Below are positions 24,001 to 30,511 of a stretch of 64,000 nt of DNA, piece after piece. A model generated the notes under the pieces. That model made no database searches. It was not told where the DNA came from and saw only the letters and a program-made list of their open reading frames with translations. The position numbers were made by a program, and so were the translations under genes. The number at the start of each line of letters is the position of its first letter. The first letter of the stretch is position 1. Origin of the DNA: Diplolepis rosae (Eukaryota; Arthropoda; Insecta; Hymenoptera; Diplolepididae); assembly GCA_030998225.1 (NCBI GenBank), contig JAPYXD010000754.1, positions 1,736,001 through 1,800,000 on the forward strand, read 5' to 3'.

Positions 24001-27000
24001 AGTTTGCAATACAAGTCGAAGGCGAGTGCTGCAATCACACGAATGTCTGTTTTGAGACGGGAAAATGTCTATTTTCCCTACTCATGGGAATAATAATAGC
24101 AACTGTTGTGAAATTGGCCATTTTTCCGTTTCAAAACAGACGGTAAAAGTATAATTTTCACTAGACGTGTTGAAAAATATTTTACATATTGTTGCTGGAA
24201 GTTTTCTTCATAATACGCTCTCTAAAATTTTATTTAGTGAAGAATCAGACACTTATTTTTCTGAAGTAAAGTTTCTTACTGATTGTCAGTTGAAATGAAC
24301 CAATGATAAATCTATAAGTTACATCTTCATGATTTAAATTATTTATGAAACGATCGTTATCATTTCTGTAAATTGAACAGATATTTTGGTATAATTAACT
24401 TTTTTCATGAACATTAGAGATTTGTCAATGAATATTACAGAAATGCCTGTTAAATTAACATTTTTAAGAAGATTCCTTATCCTGTAAATTGAACAAAACT
24501 TTGTATAATATTTATCGACACATCTGTTATTTTTATAAAAAAAGCGGCGAATCGTATTGAAATATCTGTTCAATTTTCGGAAATTTTATTTTGTCACTAC
24601 TTTGACTTATTATGAACTCAGTAAATGTAACAGATCTTTGTTTTCGGGTATGAAATATGAAGCTTTTTATGAACGGTATCAAATATTTATTTATTTTTGT
24701 TTATTTTTATGATGTATTTTAAGGGATGGAAAAGCCAGTGTTTTACCTCGTAAAAGATCCCTGTGAATCCAACCTTAGATCACTATCACTATGGAGTAAG
24801 TGATGTGATGTGTGCCCGGGTTGGCGATATAAACCTGGAACAGCTTGCGCGGTTGGGTGTTGTGCTTTCACCAGGCCCACCTAACATATTCCAAATAAAA
24901 TAAACAAAATTATAATGCAGGTGGTAAAAAACAGTAAAAATAGAAGTTTTAAAATGTTCTGTTTTGTATACTGTGAAAGTGTACCCTGTTGAAAATATCG
25001 GATTGGAATTCAATCTTAGCAAATTAGAGGTATTCCGAGTCATTCCGGGATCTGTTTTCGAACCATTCTGAACCAACCCGAAAACGTTTTTTATCCCGTT
25101 TGATGAAAAAATGGTTAAAAATAAATCCGACTTAATCCAATTCATTTCAATTCAATCTGAGGTGTCAATCCAAACCAATATAAATCAATCCGAATAATTT
25201 CGACCTCGAATGCATTTGGATTGAAAATTCGGTTTTGATCAATCTGAGCTCGGATTGAATCAGATTGAACCGAATTGATTTTTGGCCGTTTTTCATCAAA
25301 TGAGATATAAAACATTTTTTTTATTGGTTCGGAATGGTTCGAAAACAGATTCTTAGCTCTGATTTTTCAGATTGAATTCCAATCCAATACTTACACCAAA
25401 TTAGGCATAATTACGTACTTTCTCTTCTCGAGGCGCCCATAACCAAGACAATCGTTGTCTCCATTCTTCACAGATACTCCAGACATTTCTAGCCCCACAT
25501 TGCCAACCAACGAAATACCTACTCAGGTAGAAGTGCCTGCTGTAGACGAAACCCAGATTTGAAATTAATTAATTTGAAATACTTTCAAAACTTAATTTAA
25601 TCATAATAATAAAATGGAATAAAAGATAACAGTAAATGAAACATTATAACTATGTAATATATAAAAAAAATCTTTTTAACGTCTGAAATTGTAGTCAGTA
25701 ATACTTTCTGCCAAATAAATACCGGGAATTATTTATTTAAAAAACGTATTTTTTTAGAAAAAAATTTGTTTAGAAGTAAATTGTTGCCAATATATCGAAT
25801 TGTCACGTGGAGTTTTGACGCGATTTGCCAAACAATTTATTTACAACTTTTGGTTATTTTAGTCAACCTCAAGTGCCCATTGCGATTTTTACAAAGGATA
25901 TAAATCTCAAACATAGAGTTTACCTCAAATTTTGTGTTTTGAAAAAAATTCCTTGTGCTGAATCGTTGAAGATACTGCAGAAGGCTTACCGTGAGTCAGC
26001 TTTATTGAAAACATGAGCACACGAGTGCCTTTAAACACTTTCGACCCCTGGATGCGGATTTTTGACTATAAACTCAACGAATGTCATCGACCAAGCATAT
26101 TGGAAAGTGTCTATGAGAAGTGTTTTTACGACTGAAGTATTCATTGGCATAAGTGTATCGCATCAAATGGGACCTATTTTAAAGACGATCAAATGAATTT
26201 GGATCATTACACCAATATTTTATATTTTAGTGAACAATTTCCGGTATTTATTTGACTGATTGTATTTGGTGAAGCAACCATTTCAGACAAAATTTGTTTT
26301 TGGAATGTAAGAAATAAAATAGTATATTGTGCGTTAAGGGAGAAAAATAGGCTTTTTTAGGCGAGTGTGAAGTTTTCCGCCTGATCCGCAGGCGAGGGCG
26401 TCAATCGCACGAGAATAATAAAGCCTATTGTTTTATGGCACATATGATATTTTTTTACTCCCCAGGCGTTATTTTAGTCCCGCTACTCACCACTGAGCAA
26501 AAACGGCATTTTTTTCTGCGCCTTACAAGCATGAAAAAGAGCTAAATTCATGCCTGCTTGAAAAAAATGGTATATTGTGCAAGCAGGGAAAAACAAGTTT
26601 ATTTTCCGAGTGTGAGTAAAATAATTGTTTTTCGCGTGTTGCACACGATTTTTTTCTACTAGGAGGTCAAAAGATCGATTTATTTACCCCCTTGGGGGGG
26701 GGGGGGGATGCACTTTATGACCCGCTAGTAAAAAAAACAGTATTTTTATACGTTCTTAACGTTTGAAAACCTCTCCGGTTTTCTATCAGAAGCGCTATTC
26801 AAATTCGAGAATTTATTATTAATTAGCTCATTATAATAGTTAGTAAAGTAATGTGTATGATAAAAAAGATGCATCTTGAATAGCCACATTACCGATGTTA
26901 TTAAAATTCTCAAAGTCAGTGTAAAAAAGTCATAATAAGAGATAAAAATAAAGGAAGTTATTTGTCATTTGAGCTCCATTTCTCATCTACTCTCTAAATA

Positions 27001-27687
27001 TGAATCAGTCAAAATGTACTGATTATCAGTGAAATTCGACTGATTCAAATAGCTAAAAAGAGGTTACTGTAAATCAGTCAAATTCCACTGATTGCTTCAG
27101 TGAAAATTAACTGATTTAACAGTGAAAATATTTTTTCCACTTATTCAATTAGTAATAATCAACTGATTTAACAGTGAAATATATTTTCTAACTGCTGAAT
27201 CAGTGAAAAGGCAAATCACTGATTCAATCAGTAAATATTTGTCTGATTTAGATTTAGAGTGTATAATTGATAAAAAATTTGTGAAAGAATGTACAAAGTA
27301 ATAACTTGAAATTATGTTAATATCACCGGCAATGTAGCAATTTCAGATGTACGTTTTTTATTATTCATATTTCCTTACTAACTTTTATAATGAGCCAATT
27401 AATAATTTATTATTTAATTTTCATAAAGGTGTAAAACGTTGAGAACTTATAAAAGTGTTGTTTCTTCTCTTTGTTCAATCCTAAAAAAAATGTCTAAAGT
27501 GGTCGCCTTAACAAATGTTGAGAATTGCATATGATTTTGAATACATACCAGAAAATCCAGTTTATTTAATTAATACTGTTTAAGGAACAAAAGGTAATAA
27601 TAATTACCTTCTGCAAAGCACTAATGCCACCCCGGCAACGAGAACAATTGCCAAAGCTGCTCCTAAGCCTGTGAGAGCCCAACCCAT
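8844..27687 (-). CDS. Syt12: Synaptotagmin, Syt12-like, 13 coding exons
   Basis: Minus-strand gene, coding exons in order: 27608-27687, 25419-25536, 22453-22934, 17697-18497, 14890-15103, 14685-14792, 14323-14417, 14169-14235, 12152-12480, 11941-12073, 11540-11821, 11336-11455, 8844-9023. These total 3009 nt and 1002 residues. Residues about 4-25 form a hydrophobic membrane anchor with almost no luminal tail, followed by Arg residues. Residues 67-720 are a low-complexity linker. C2A and C2B follow, and the protein ends PVAMWHPLRK, the WHxL ending typical of synaptotagmin C2B. The third calcium loop of C2A (VFSLEMGLAGEA) lacks the usual Asp residues, so calcium-independent membrane or vesicle trafficking is expected, as for Syt12. 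The C2/synaptotagmin call is firm; the Syt12 subtype is inference from the C-terminus, the lost Asp residues and the topology. An AATAAA (8843-8848) overlaps the stop codon. Confidence 0.88.
9195..10449 (+). mobile_element. mariner element (mellifera-type), nearly full length
   Basis: 1255 bp bounded by a TA duplication (9193-9194, 10450-10451). The terminal inverted repeats read CCAGGGGTGTTAGTTGAA at both ends with about one mismatch over 30 bp. It encodes one transposase reading frame (see the pseudogene entry). It sits inside the last intron of the synaptotagmin gene, on the opposite strand. Intact ends but a broken ORF mean it could only be moved in trans. Confidence 0.95.
9336..10372 (+). 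pseudogene. mariner transposase, D,D34D, two stops and one frameshift
   Basis: It starts MSSFVPSKSHLRHSLLFLFH, followed by a helix-turn-helix DNA-binding part (ETWFRQFKSGDFDLTD), then the catalytic motifs VTGDEKWIYFENP, QHDNAPSHTA and YSPDLAPSDYHLF, with 34 residues between the second and third Asp. In-frame stops lie at 9996-9998 (TAA) and about 10044-10046 (TGA). A one-base loss in a T run near 10297-10302 shifts the last 25 codons; downstream the expected tail is readable in another frame to a TAA at 10370. The span of 1037 nt plus one lost base equals a 345-residue protein, the normal mariner length. Confidence 0.93.
10505..11248. repeat. Fold-back element with hammerhead-like ends
   Basis: Two arms of about 346 bp (10505-10850 and 10903-11248) are near-perfect reverse complements around a spacer of about 52 bp. 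Each arm carries the block CTGAAGA, then a GGCC..GGCC stem region, then GAAACGTTTGCC (11107-11136 on plus, 10614-10643 on minus). The same block recurs at the ends of the giant palindrome at 51.1-59.2 kb. It lies in the last intron of the synaptotagmin gene. Possibly inverted terminal repeats of a Penelope-like element. Confidence 0.85.
11336..11455 (-). CDS. Syt12: Syt12-like exon 12: C2B polybasic strand
   Basis: 40 codons: VYLLQQGKKIHKKRTSIKKG, then EKSPIFNEAIIFSVPAHALQ. It has the polybasic strand (KKIHKKRTSIKK) and the NPxFNE-like motif (SPIFNE) of synaptotagmin C2B. Polybasic strands bind acidic lipids and SNAREs in the family. Acceptor TTTCAAG|GTGTAC; donor CAG|GTATAA. Confidence 0.95.
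11540..11821 (-). CDS. Syt12: Syt12-like exon 11: end of C2A, start of C2B
   Basis: It starts VFSLEMGLAGEASLLGEATL, the C2A loop 3 region without the DFDRFSxHD acidic residues. Then come TTWLPLVSP and the C2B opener GELLFSLSYLPTAERLTLVV, a hallmark of synaptotagmin C2B. It ends GDFFIK, where most family members have DPYVK. Acceptor TTTTTAG|GTATTT; donor AAG|GTAAAC. Confidence 0.95.
11941..12073 (-). CDS. Syt12: Syt12-like exon 10: middle of C2A
   Basis: It encodes VCLLPNRQTHAQTRLYRGSP and then SPSYQEKFLFPLEGGPVG and RTLLVE. This matches the C2 pattern V-x-LLPD...T...NPVFNE-x-F-x-F...L. Acceptor TATTCCAG|GGTATG; donor GAG|GTACCA. Confidence 0.93.
12152..12480 (-). CDS. Syt12: Syt12-like exon 9: start of C2A
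   Basis: Residues about 656-765. An acidic/proline linker (DSLPEPEPPPDPS) leads into the first C2A strands: VVGHVCVGLEHERW, then GDLAVSVLEARDLVTSDG and DTFAR, matching the synaptotagmin strand 1-2 and loop 1 layout. Loop 1 keeps Asp in TSDG and QDTF. The donor is AAG|GTCAGT. A plus-strand frame over this stretch is an antisense shadow. Confidence 0.92.
12819..13746 (+). mobile_element. Tc1/mariner-superfamily element, internally deleted
   Basis: The ends AAGTGTGATCAAATTGGAGG and AAGGGTGATCAATTTAGAGG (right end read inward) form an inverted repeat, flanked by TA (12817-12818, 13747-13748). It is 928 bp long and inserted inside an older MITE within the intron before synaptotagmin exon 9. It contains a broken transposase. 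Confidence 0.88.
12931..13630 (+). pseudogene. Tc1/mariner transposase remnant, middle deleted
   Basis: It starts MESLTPQQRL, then a stop (12961), then IVQLFYENGRSVKSVYRALR, PIYG, NRPTERTIRHTIGKLENN, ENIAAVNESF and IRRRSQQLGLSYGTFW: the usual N-terminal paired HTH region. Near 13240-13260 it jumps to another frame and resumes at FLMPEIEARNLHDIWFQQDG, ATCHTARETMDLLR, WPPRSCDITPLDFYLCGYVK and a C-terminal tail ending in TAA at 13628. The segment with the first catalytic Asp is missing, so the protein would be inactive. The remnant at 21815-22290 is related. Confidence 0.9.
14169..14235 (-). CDS. Syt12: Syt12-like exon 8
   Basis: It encodes RKSSQDLYAALEEVQMKRRL and SQ. The acceptor TCTACCAG|GAGAAA was chosen because it alone restores phase after exon 7; a TGACTAA branch-point-like site precedes it and the intron is 87 nt. 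RKSSQ looks like a basophilic kinase site. Donor CAG|GTGAAT. Confidence 0.85.
14323..14417 (-). CDS. Syt12: Syt12-like exon 7
   Basis: It encodes DIFNSLEQRRKSMERLNGIQ and then EYIEIESNDIPR. Charged and possibly helical. Acceptor GTCACAG|GATATT; donor AAG|GTAAGA, leaving phase 2. Confidence 0.88.
14471..14672. mobile_element. Short MITE, TGTGCAA..GGGAAAAA family, copy 1
   Basis: It shares GTGCAA-x-AGGGAAAAA, CGAGTG, GTGTTGCACACGATTTTTTT and CTACT-x-G-GAGGTC with 26569-26745, in the same order and orientation. It sits about 12 bp from the donor of synaptotagmin exon 6. No ORF. Confidence 0.65.
14685..14792 (-). CDS. Syt12: Syt12-like exon 6
   Basis: 36 codons in phase 0 at both ends, encoding VYNSLQDPSSSPLLLNDLSQ and onward to SFTRTSE. 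Acceptor ATCCACAG|GTTTAC; donor GAA|GTAAGC. A MITE-like repeat (14471-14672) begins about 12 bp beyond the exon. Confidence 0.88.
14890..15103 (-). CDS. Syt12: Syt12-like exon 5
   Basis: Linker residues about 494-565 (for example SSEDDSSINDETSKSSNQ). Acceptor ATTTTCAG|CTCTG; donor GAG|GTAATT, phase 0. A Ser/Asp/Glu cluster is the only notable feature. Confidence 0.88.
15152..15611. mobile_element. MITE (ATGCTATTGAATC family) carrying a nested MITE
   Basis: The left end ACTGAAAAAAATGCTATTGA, followed by ATCAATAGCATTTCTG, is mirrored at the right by CAGAAATGCTATAGATTCAA and TAGCATTTTTTTCTCAGTG. Within it sits a complete second MITE (15202-15473). It lies in the intron upstream of exon 5. Confidence 0.8.
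15202..15473. mobile_element. CACTGTTAGAAA-type MITE, complete copy (nested)
   Basis: It starts CACTGTTGAAAATC and ends ATTTCTAACAGTG, with TA on both sides. Related copies are at 12778-13830 (interrupted) and 19461-19751 (opposite orientation). The interior is AT-rich and non-coding. Confidence 0.82.
16164..17222 (-). repeat. GCGCGAAGCGCG-hairpin repeat, copy a
   Basis: Reverse-oriented copy of a family also at 30512-32506 and 45532-46983. Low-coordinate end: a cluster of CGCGCTTCGCGC-type hairpins (16190-16330). High-coordinate end: CATGATGAGAATGTA. A (CAGA)n tract lies at 17078-17102. An 84-codon frame (16897-17151) is also largely preserved in copy c. It is in the intron upstream of synaptotagmin exon 5. 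No family assigned. Confidence 0.85.
17697..18497 (-). CDS. Syt12: Syt12-like exon 4 (long linker)
   Basis: An 801-nt exon giving residues about 227-494. It is polar, rich in Asn, Ser, Gln and Tyr, with SSPVPPPAPPDPPNSGSS near its end. No known domain; it is predicted disordered. The acceptor is CACATAG|ATATG and the donor TAA|GTAAGT, with phases matching exons 3 and 5. Confidence 0.9.
18735..18957. repeat. Near-perfect hairpin element P1
   Basis: Arms of about 90 bp: ACTTTATACAACACAAGCAT on the left is repeated inverted at the right end, and both arms carry GCCCTAGGGC and TTTATGCCCGC. The loop is about 50 bp. It is strikingly well conserved and abuts hairpin P2 with a few bases between. Confidence 0.85.
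18964..19080. repeat. Near-perfect hairpin element P2
   Basis: Arms of about 45 bp: TACAACACGGGGGTAAAGTT through AAGGCGAGTGCGATG are mirrored by CATCGCACTCGCCTTAAATG and the inverse of the start. The loop is about 28 bp and contains CGAGGCGAAGGCGAGC. The GGCGAGTGCGA word links it to MITE-like stretches at 14500, 24000 and 26370. Confidence 0.85.
19461..19751. mobile_element. CACTGTTAGAAA-type MITE, opposite-orientation copy
   Basis: It starts CACTGTTAGAAACTTC and ends AATAAGATTTTTAACAGT. Its sequence is the reverse complement of the copy at 15202-15473, including the block around AATTTTTCATAATATACAAA. It is in the intron upstream of synaptotagmin exon 4. Confidence 0.8.
20221..20412. mobile_element. 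Small MITE with GGAGAAAAAT ends
   Basis: The left end ATGGAGAAAAATAGTT is mirrored by ATTTTTCTCCGTAT on the right. The interior holds two AGATGATCAA-x(2)-AACAT words. No ORF. The intron around it (19752-22452) is otherwise repeat debris. Confidence 0.5.
21495..21730. repeat. Palindromic element with TTCAAGAATTGG arms
   Basis: The left arm (TAGTTCAAGAGTTGGGGATG, CATTTACGGAACAGAG, AGAATAAAATGC) pairs with the right arm (GCATTTTATTCTGA, CTATTCCGTAAATACCTG, CCAATTCTTGAAC). Centre about 21612. No ORF. Confidence 0.75.
21815..22290 (-). pseudogene. Tc1/mariner transposase remnant
   Basis: Read on the minus strand it gives FRRYNRPYKAAIKNLMDKF, then TRVRLGRLAENIAAVSESVE and KDPGC, then after a large deletion DDLTPLDYF, a frameshift, and (W)GYVKDQVYAHNPQSIEALK and TIIRRVIDE. 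The order (NRP..., ENIAAVSES, LTPLDYFLWGYVK) matches the transposase relic at 12931-13630. The catalytic middle is gone. It lies in the intron between synaptotagmin exons 3 and 4, in the same direction as the host gene. Confidence 0.82.
22453..22934 (-). CDS. Syt12: Syt12-like exon 3 (Pro-rich linker)
   Basis: Residues about 67-227. It contains a Pro/Arg-rich run (PLRPAPQPRPTARPRPSP) and GPLTPPPFLAK, possible SH3-type ligands. The donor CA|GTAAGT is clear. The acceptor is ambiguous: GAAATAG|CTATTC (end 22934) keeps phase with exon 2, while the better-looking TACTTGTAG|ATTCG (end 22899) does not. A transposon boundary lies only 18 bp upstream, at 22953. Confidence 0.8.
22953..23966. mobile_element. 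CCCGTGCAGAAAT-family element, copy 2
   Basis: The left end CCCGTGCAGAAATGGCC is mirrored on the right by AAAATTTCTGTACGGG. The interior contains GAGGGCCCGATGAGG and its partner near 23900, and is split by a nested element at 23271-23671. Its left boundary lies 18 bp from the acceptor that keeps phase for synaptotagmin exon 3. Confidence 0.78.
23271..23671. mobile_element. Nested element with ATCCCAGGTGGAAA ends
   Basis: The end ATCCCAGGTGGAAATTTACA is mirrored by TTTTCCACCTGGGAT. The interior is a GC-rich field of CGGTAC, TGGCAT and GTACTGG words in both orientations, suggesting extensive folding. Short frames in it (up to 84 codons) have no recognisable protein character. Confidence 0.75.
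24990..25395. repeat. Palindromic element near synaptotagmin exon 2
   Basis: The left arm (ATCGGATTGGAATTCAATC, GTTTTCGAACCATTC) pairs with the right arm (GAATGGTTCGAAAACAGA, GATTGAATTCCAATCC). The centre is a field of AATCCGA/TCGGATT words. It ends about 25 bp from exon 2. Confidence 0.75.
25419..25536 (-). CDS. Syt12: Syt12-like exon 2
   Basis: It encodes the juxtamembrane piece HFYLSRYFVGWQCGARNVW and then ICEEWRQRLSWLWAPREEK, rich in Trp, Cys and basic residues. Cys here could be palmitoylated (inference). The acceptor is a tandem CAGCAG, so one extra residue is possible by NAGNAG splicing (exon end 25536 or 25539). The donor is AAA|GTACGT, phase 0. Confidence 0.85.
26569..26745. mobile_element. 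Short MITE, TGTGCAA..GGGAAAAA family, copy 2
   Basis: Partner of 14471-14672 (shared GTGTTGCACACGATTTTTTT, CTACT-x-GGAGGTC). It contains an uninterrupted G run of about 15 at 26694-26708, the longest GC homopolymer in the window. A related short stretch with GGCGAGTGTGAAGTTTTCC lies at 26340-26450. Confidence 0.65.
26987..27264. mobile_element. MITE built of CAGTGAAAT/ACTGATT words, copy 1
   Basis: The left end TACTCTCTAAATATGAATCA is mirrored by TTAGATTTAGAGTGTA. The interior has repeated AATCAGTCAAA, CAGTGAAA and ACTGATTTAACAGTGAAA words. It resembles the split element at 48074-50298. Confidence 0.7.
27608..27687 (-). CDS. Syt12: Syt12-like exon 1: start and membrane anchor
   Basis: It encodes MGWALTGLGAALAIVLV and onward to LVLCR, a single hydrophobic segment of about 20 residues starting at residue 3-4. 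The donor is AG|GTAATT with phase 2. The 5' UTR probably begins at 27740, where GTTTTCAG precedes GGTCACC on the minus strand. Earlier non-coding exons would lie at higher coordinates and are not identified. Confidence 0.85.
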
Positions 27688-27740
27688 TTTTCTTAATGTC
27701 GATTTTGGTATCACTCGTCAATAAAAATCACGTGGTGACC

Positions 27741-30511
27741 CTGAAAACATAAACGAAGTCAAAGATTAATATAAATAAAATTGAAACATTTTATTAATTG
27801 GATCCTGAATCTACAAAACACTTTCTTATTCATTCTGAGGAACAAACCCCTAAAAACAGTTTTAAGTCAGTAATCGGAATAGGTGCTTTAATCCTGCAGC
27901 CTATGAGAAAGAAATGTAAAGTAAACTAGTTACCTTGACACAGCGAAGGGCGTAAATGTGCTAGTGGGGGAAAGAGAGCAAAGAGTAGGCCGCCCTGGTC
28001 TGACCCAGTTTGGAAATCTACTACTTAAATCTGGTGATTTGTTCTTAAATGTATAATTTCGTTCTTGCGACACTTGATGATTATTTATGCGTTTAAAGAA
28101 AATGTGCCTGTCAATTATTTAGGTAGATTTTATTGACCCCGTAAGGGTATAAGTTTAATAAATAAAATAGTACAAAGGAATAATGACAATTATAAATAAA
28201 GATAAAAAATAATGAAAAATACTATGTTCTTCAAGGACTAAAATTTCTATTTTTTCGAGTAGGGATATAAATATCCAAAAGATAAACTTTTGATCAAAAT
28301 GTGATCCTTAATTGATCAATTTTCAAACTTTTTATAATTTTAATTTTTAAGAAATATTTACATATGTATTTTCTAAATTTATTAATTGAAAATTATTTTG
28401 AAACAGTTTTATAGATTTCAAGAGATTTGAACATTAGAAAATTAGAAAAGAACATATATTTTGTTTTAATTTGAAAAGATTTAAAGAGGCTTAAAATTAT
28501 CTGATTCAAATTTAGTAAATTGACAGGGAAATTTGTGGAAATTTTAAATATTCTAATGATTGGTGAAATTTAAGCATTATAAATTTTTTTACCAGTTTTC
28601 GGTAAATTATGTAAGATTTTAAGAAATTAAAAATATTTCTAAGTATCGTATTTATTTATGAAATTTATTTATAAATTATAAATTTCAATTAATTTAAGTA
28701 TTTATCTTCAAAGAATTTAATTTTTGAATAATGTAGCTAAATAGATGAAATTTCAAAAATAAGGATTAAATACTTCGAGTTGATATTTTTGAAAATCGTT
28801 CTCTTTTTCGAGGTATCTATTATTCTACTAAGTTCATTAAATGTGATTACTAGAACCGTTCGCAAAGTGCATAATGTTTAGAGACATGGCAGTATTAATT
28901 ACATAATCAACATGTAAACAGTTACACATACATACACATTTATTCGGATAATTAATCAAAACATTATTTTAAAGTATATGAAACTAAAACATATTCGAGC
29001 GTATACAAATTGTAATATGTCAAGTTTAAAAAATAAGAAAAGTGATCATTTCAATTGATTACTTTAAGATTGAATAAAGTATTTGAATAACAATGATTAC
29101 AAGATTTTTAATTTTCAAAACTTCAAATAAAAATACTTCTTCAACGTTAAAAGTTATTAAATGAAAAAACCTGCATCTGAATTTTAACCAAAAAAAAAAG
29201 AAAAAAAAAAGTAAAACAGAAACTCAAACTCCTTATATAATCTACAAAATTTTATGAATCTGATTCTTTTAAATGTAAAAACTATCAATTCTTCGAATTT
29301 CATTACTCATTATTTTCTATTCATGTATAGATGATGAGATTCGCTCATGAATGAAGAGTGAAAGTTCAAAACTGGGTAAGCGCCAAAATTGAAATTTTAC
29401 AGGGTAACAAAAAACGACCCTATTTCTTCACTGGATATACCTTGTTGATGATTTTTAAAAATTTATAAAAAAATAAATCATTGGAATTTTGCTATTTTTC
29501 ATAGACAGTTATGACATACTATCTCTTCCATGGAATACGATAAAAATAATTTCAACATAAATATCATTGTATTTCCGATCTAAAAAAAATCGTTAACCAG
29601 CCTAGTTACAACGAAAACCTCACAATAAGGAATTTCATTTCCTATAATTATCTCTTTCTTAATTAAATTTTTTTCTAATTGCTGATCACAGTAGTTTATT
29701 TTTTCCTATACAATAATAAATAATAAATTTAAAAATGACTTTCATAATTTACGAGAATTCAAGATTGTATACGACTTTTATATTTGAAGAAGTGTTATTT
29801 GAATAATACACACCATCGTAATATAAAAGTCAAAGGCATTGATTTTATCTACTAAGGGCAGGGACCAAAGTGGTGACGTGACTATGCATTTTAAGGGAGG
29901 TTATTCAAAAACTAATAACCTCAATTGACTTTGTATATAAAAAAAGGCTGGTTCTTCTATCTTTTCTTTAAAAAATGTATTTTTACAATGAGTTATTGAA
30001 ATCACAATGAGGTAAAAATTGTATTTTTTGTGCACAATTGATTTTATATTTATTAAATTATGTATGTATTACAATTTTTTGCAAAGTATCACATTTATTT
30101 TTTTAAGAATTGTTGAAATTGTTATTTTAAATTTATAGAAGCACAGTTTTTGCTAAAGGGTGGTCAGTTTAAGAAAAACTAGCAATTGCACACTAATTTT
30201 GTAAAAATTCCTAACTTCTGTCGTTTGTTGTATTTTATGGGAATTTATTGTGTTTTTGTTTATGAAAACGCATTTCTATTAGATTTAAAGAATCTCTAGT
30301 TTAAATTCCAGAAAATATCAAGGAAACTTTTTACTTAAAAATTTTTCTCATGAGTTTACTGACCTTTATTTCACCGAGTTCTAGTGCCAGGTACCGCCTA
30401 CACAATCCCATTTATTTTAAACTATTTTTATGCTTTTTCTACTGCACCTGAAAACTAACGTTGGACACTCGAACGATACTTTGCGAACTATACTATATCG
30501 TTTTCTTAGTT
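27741..30511. other. AT-rich DNA upstream of the first coding exon
   Basis: Probably upstream introns, 5' UTR and promoter of the minus-strand synaptotagmin gene, but no exon or promoter can be named. I see only AT-rich sequence, A-runs (29191-29215) and no ORF of interest. Confidence 0.4.
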
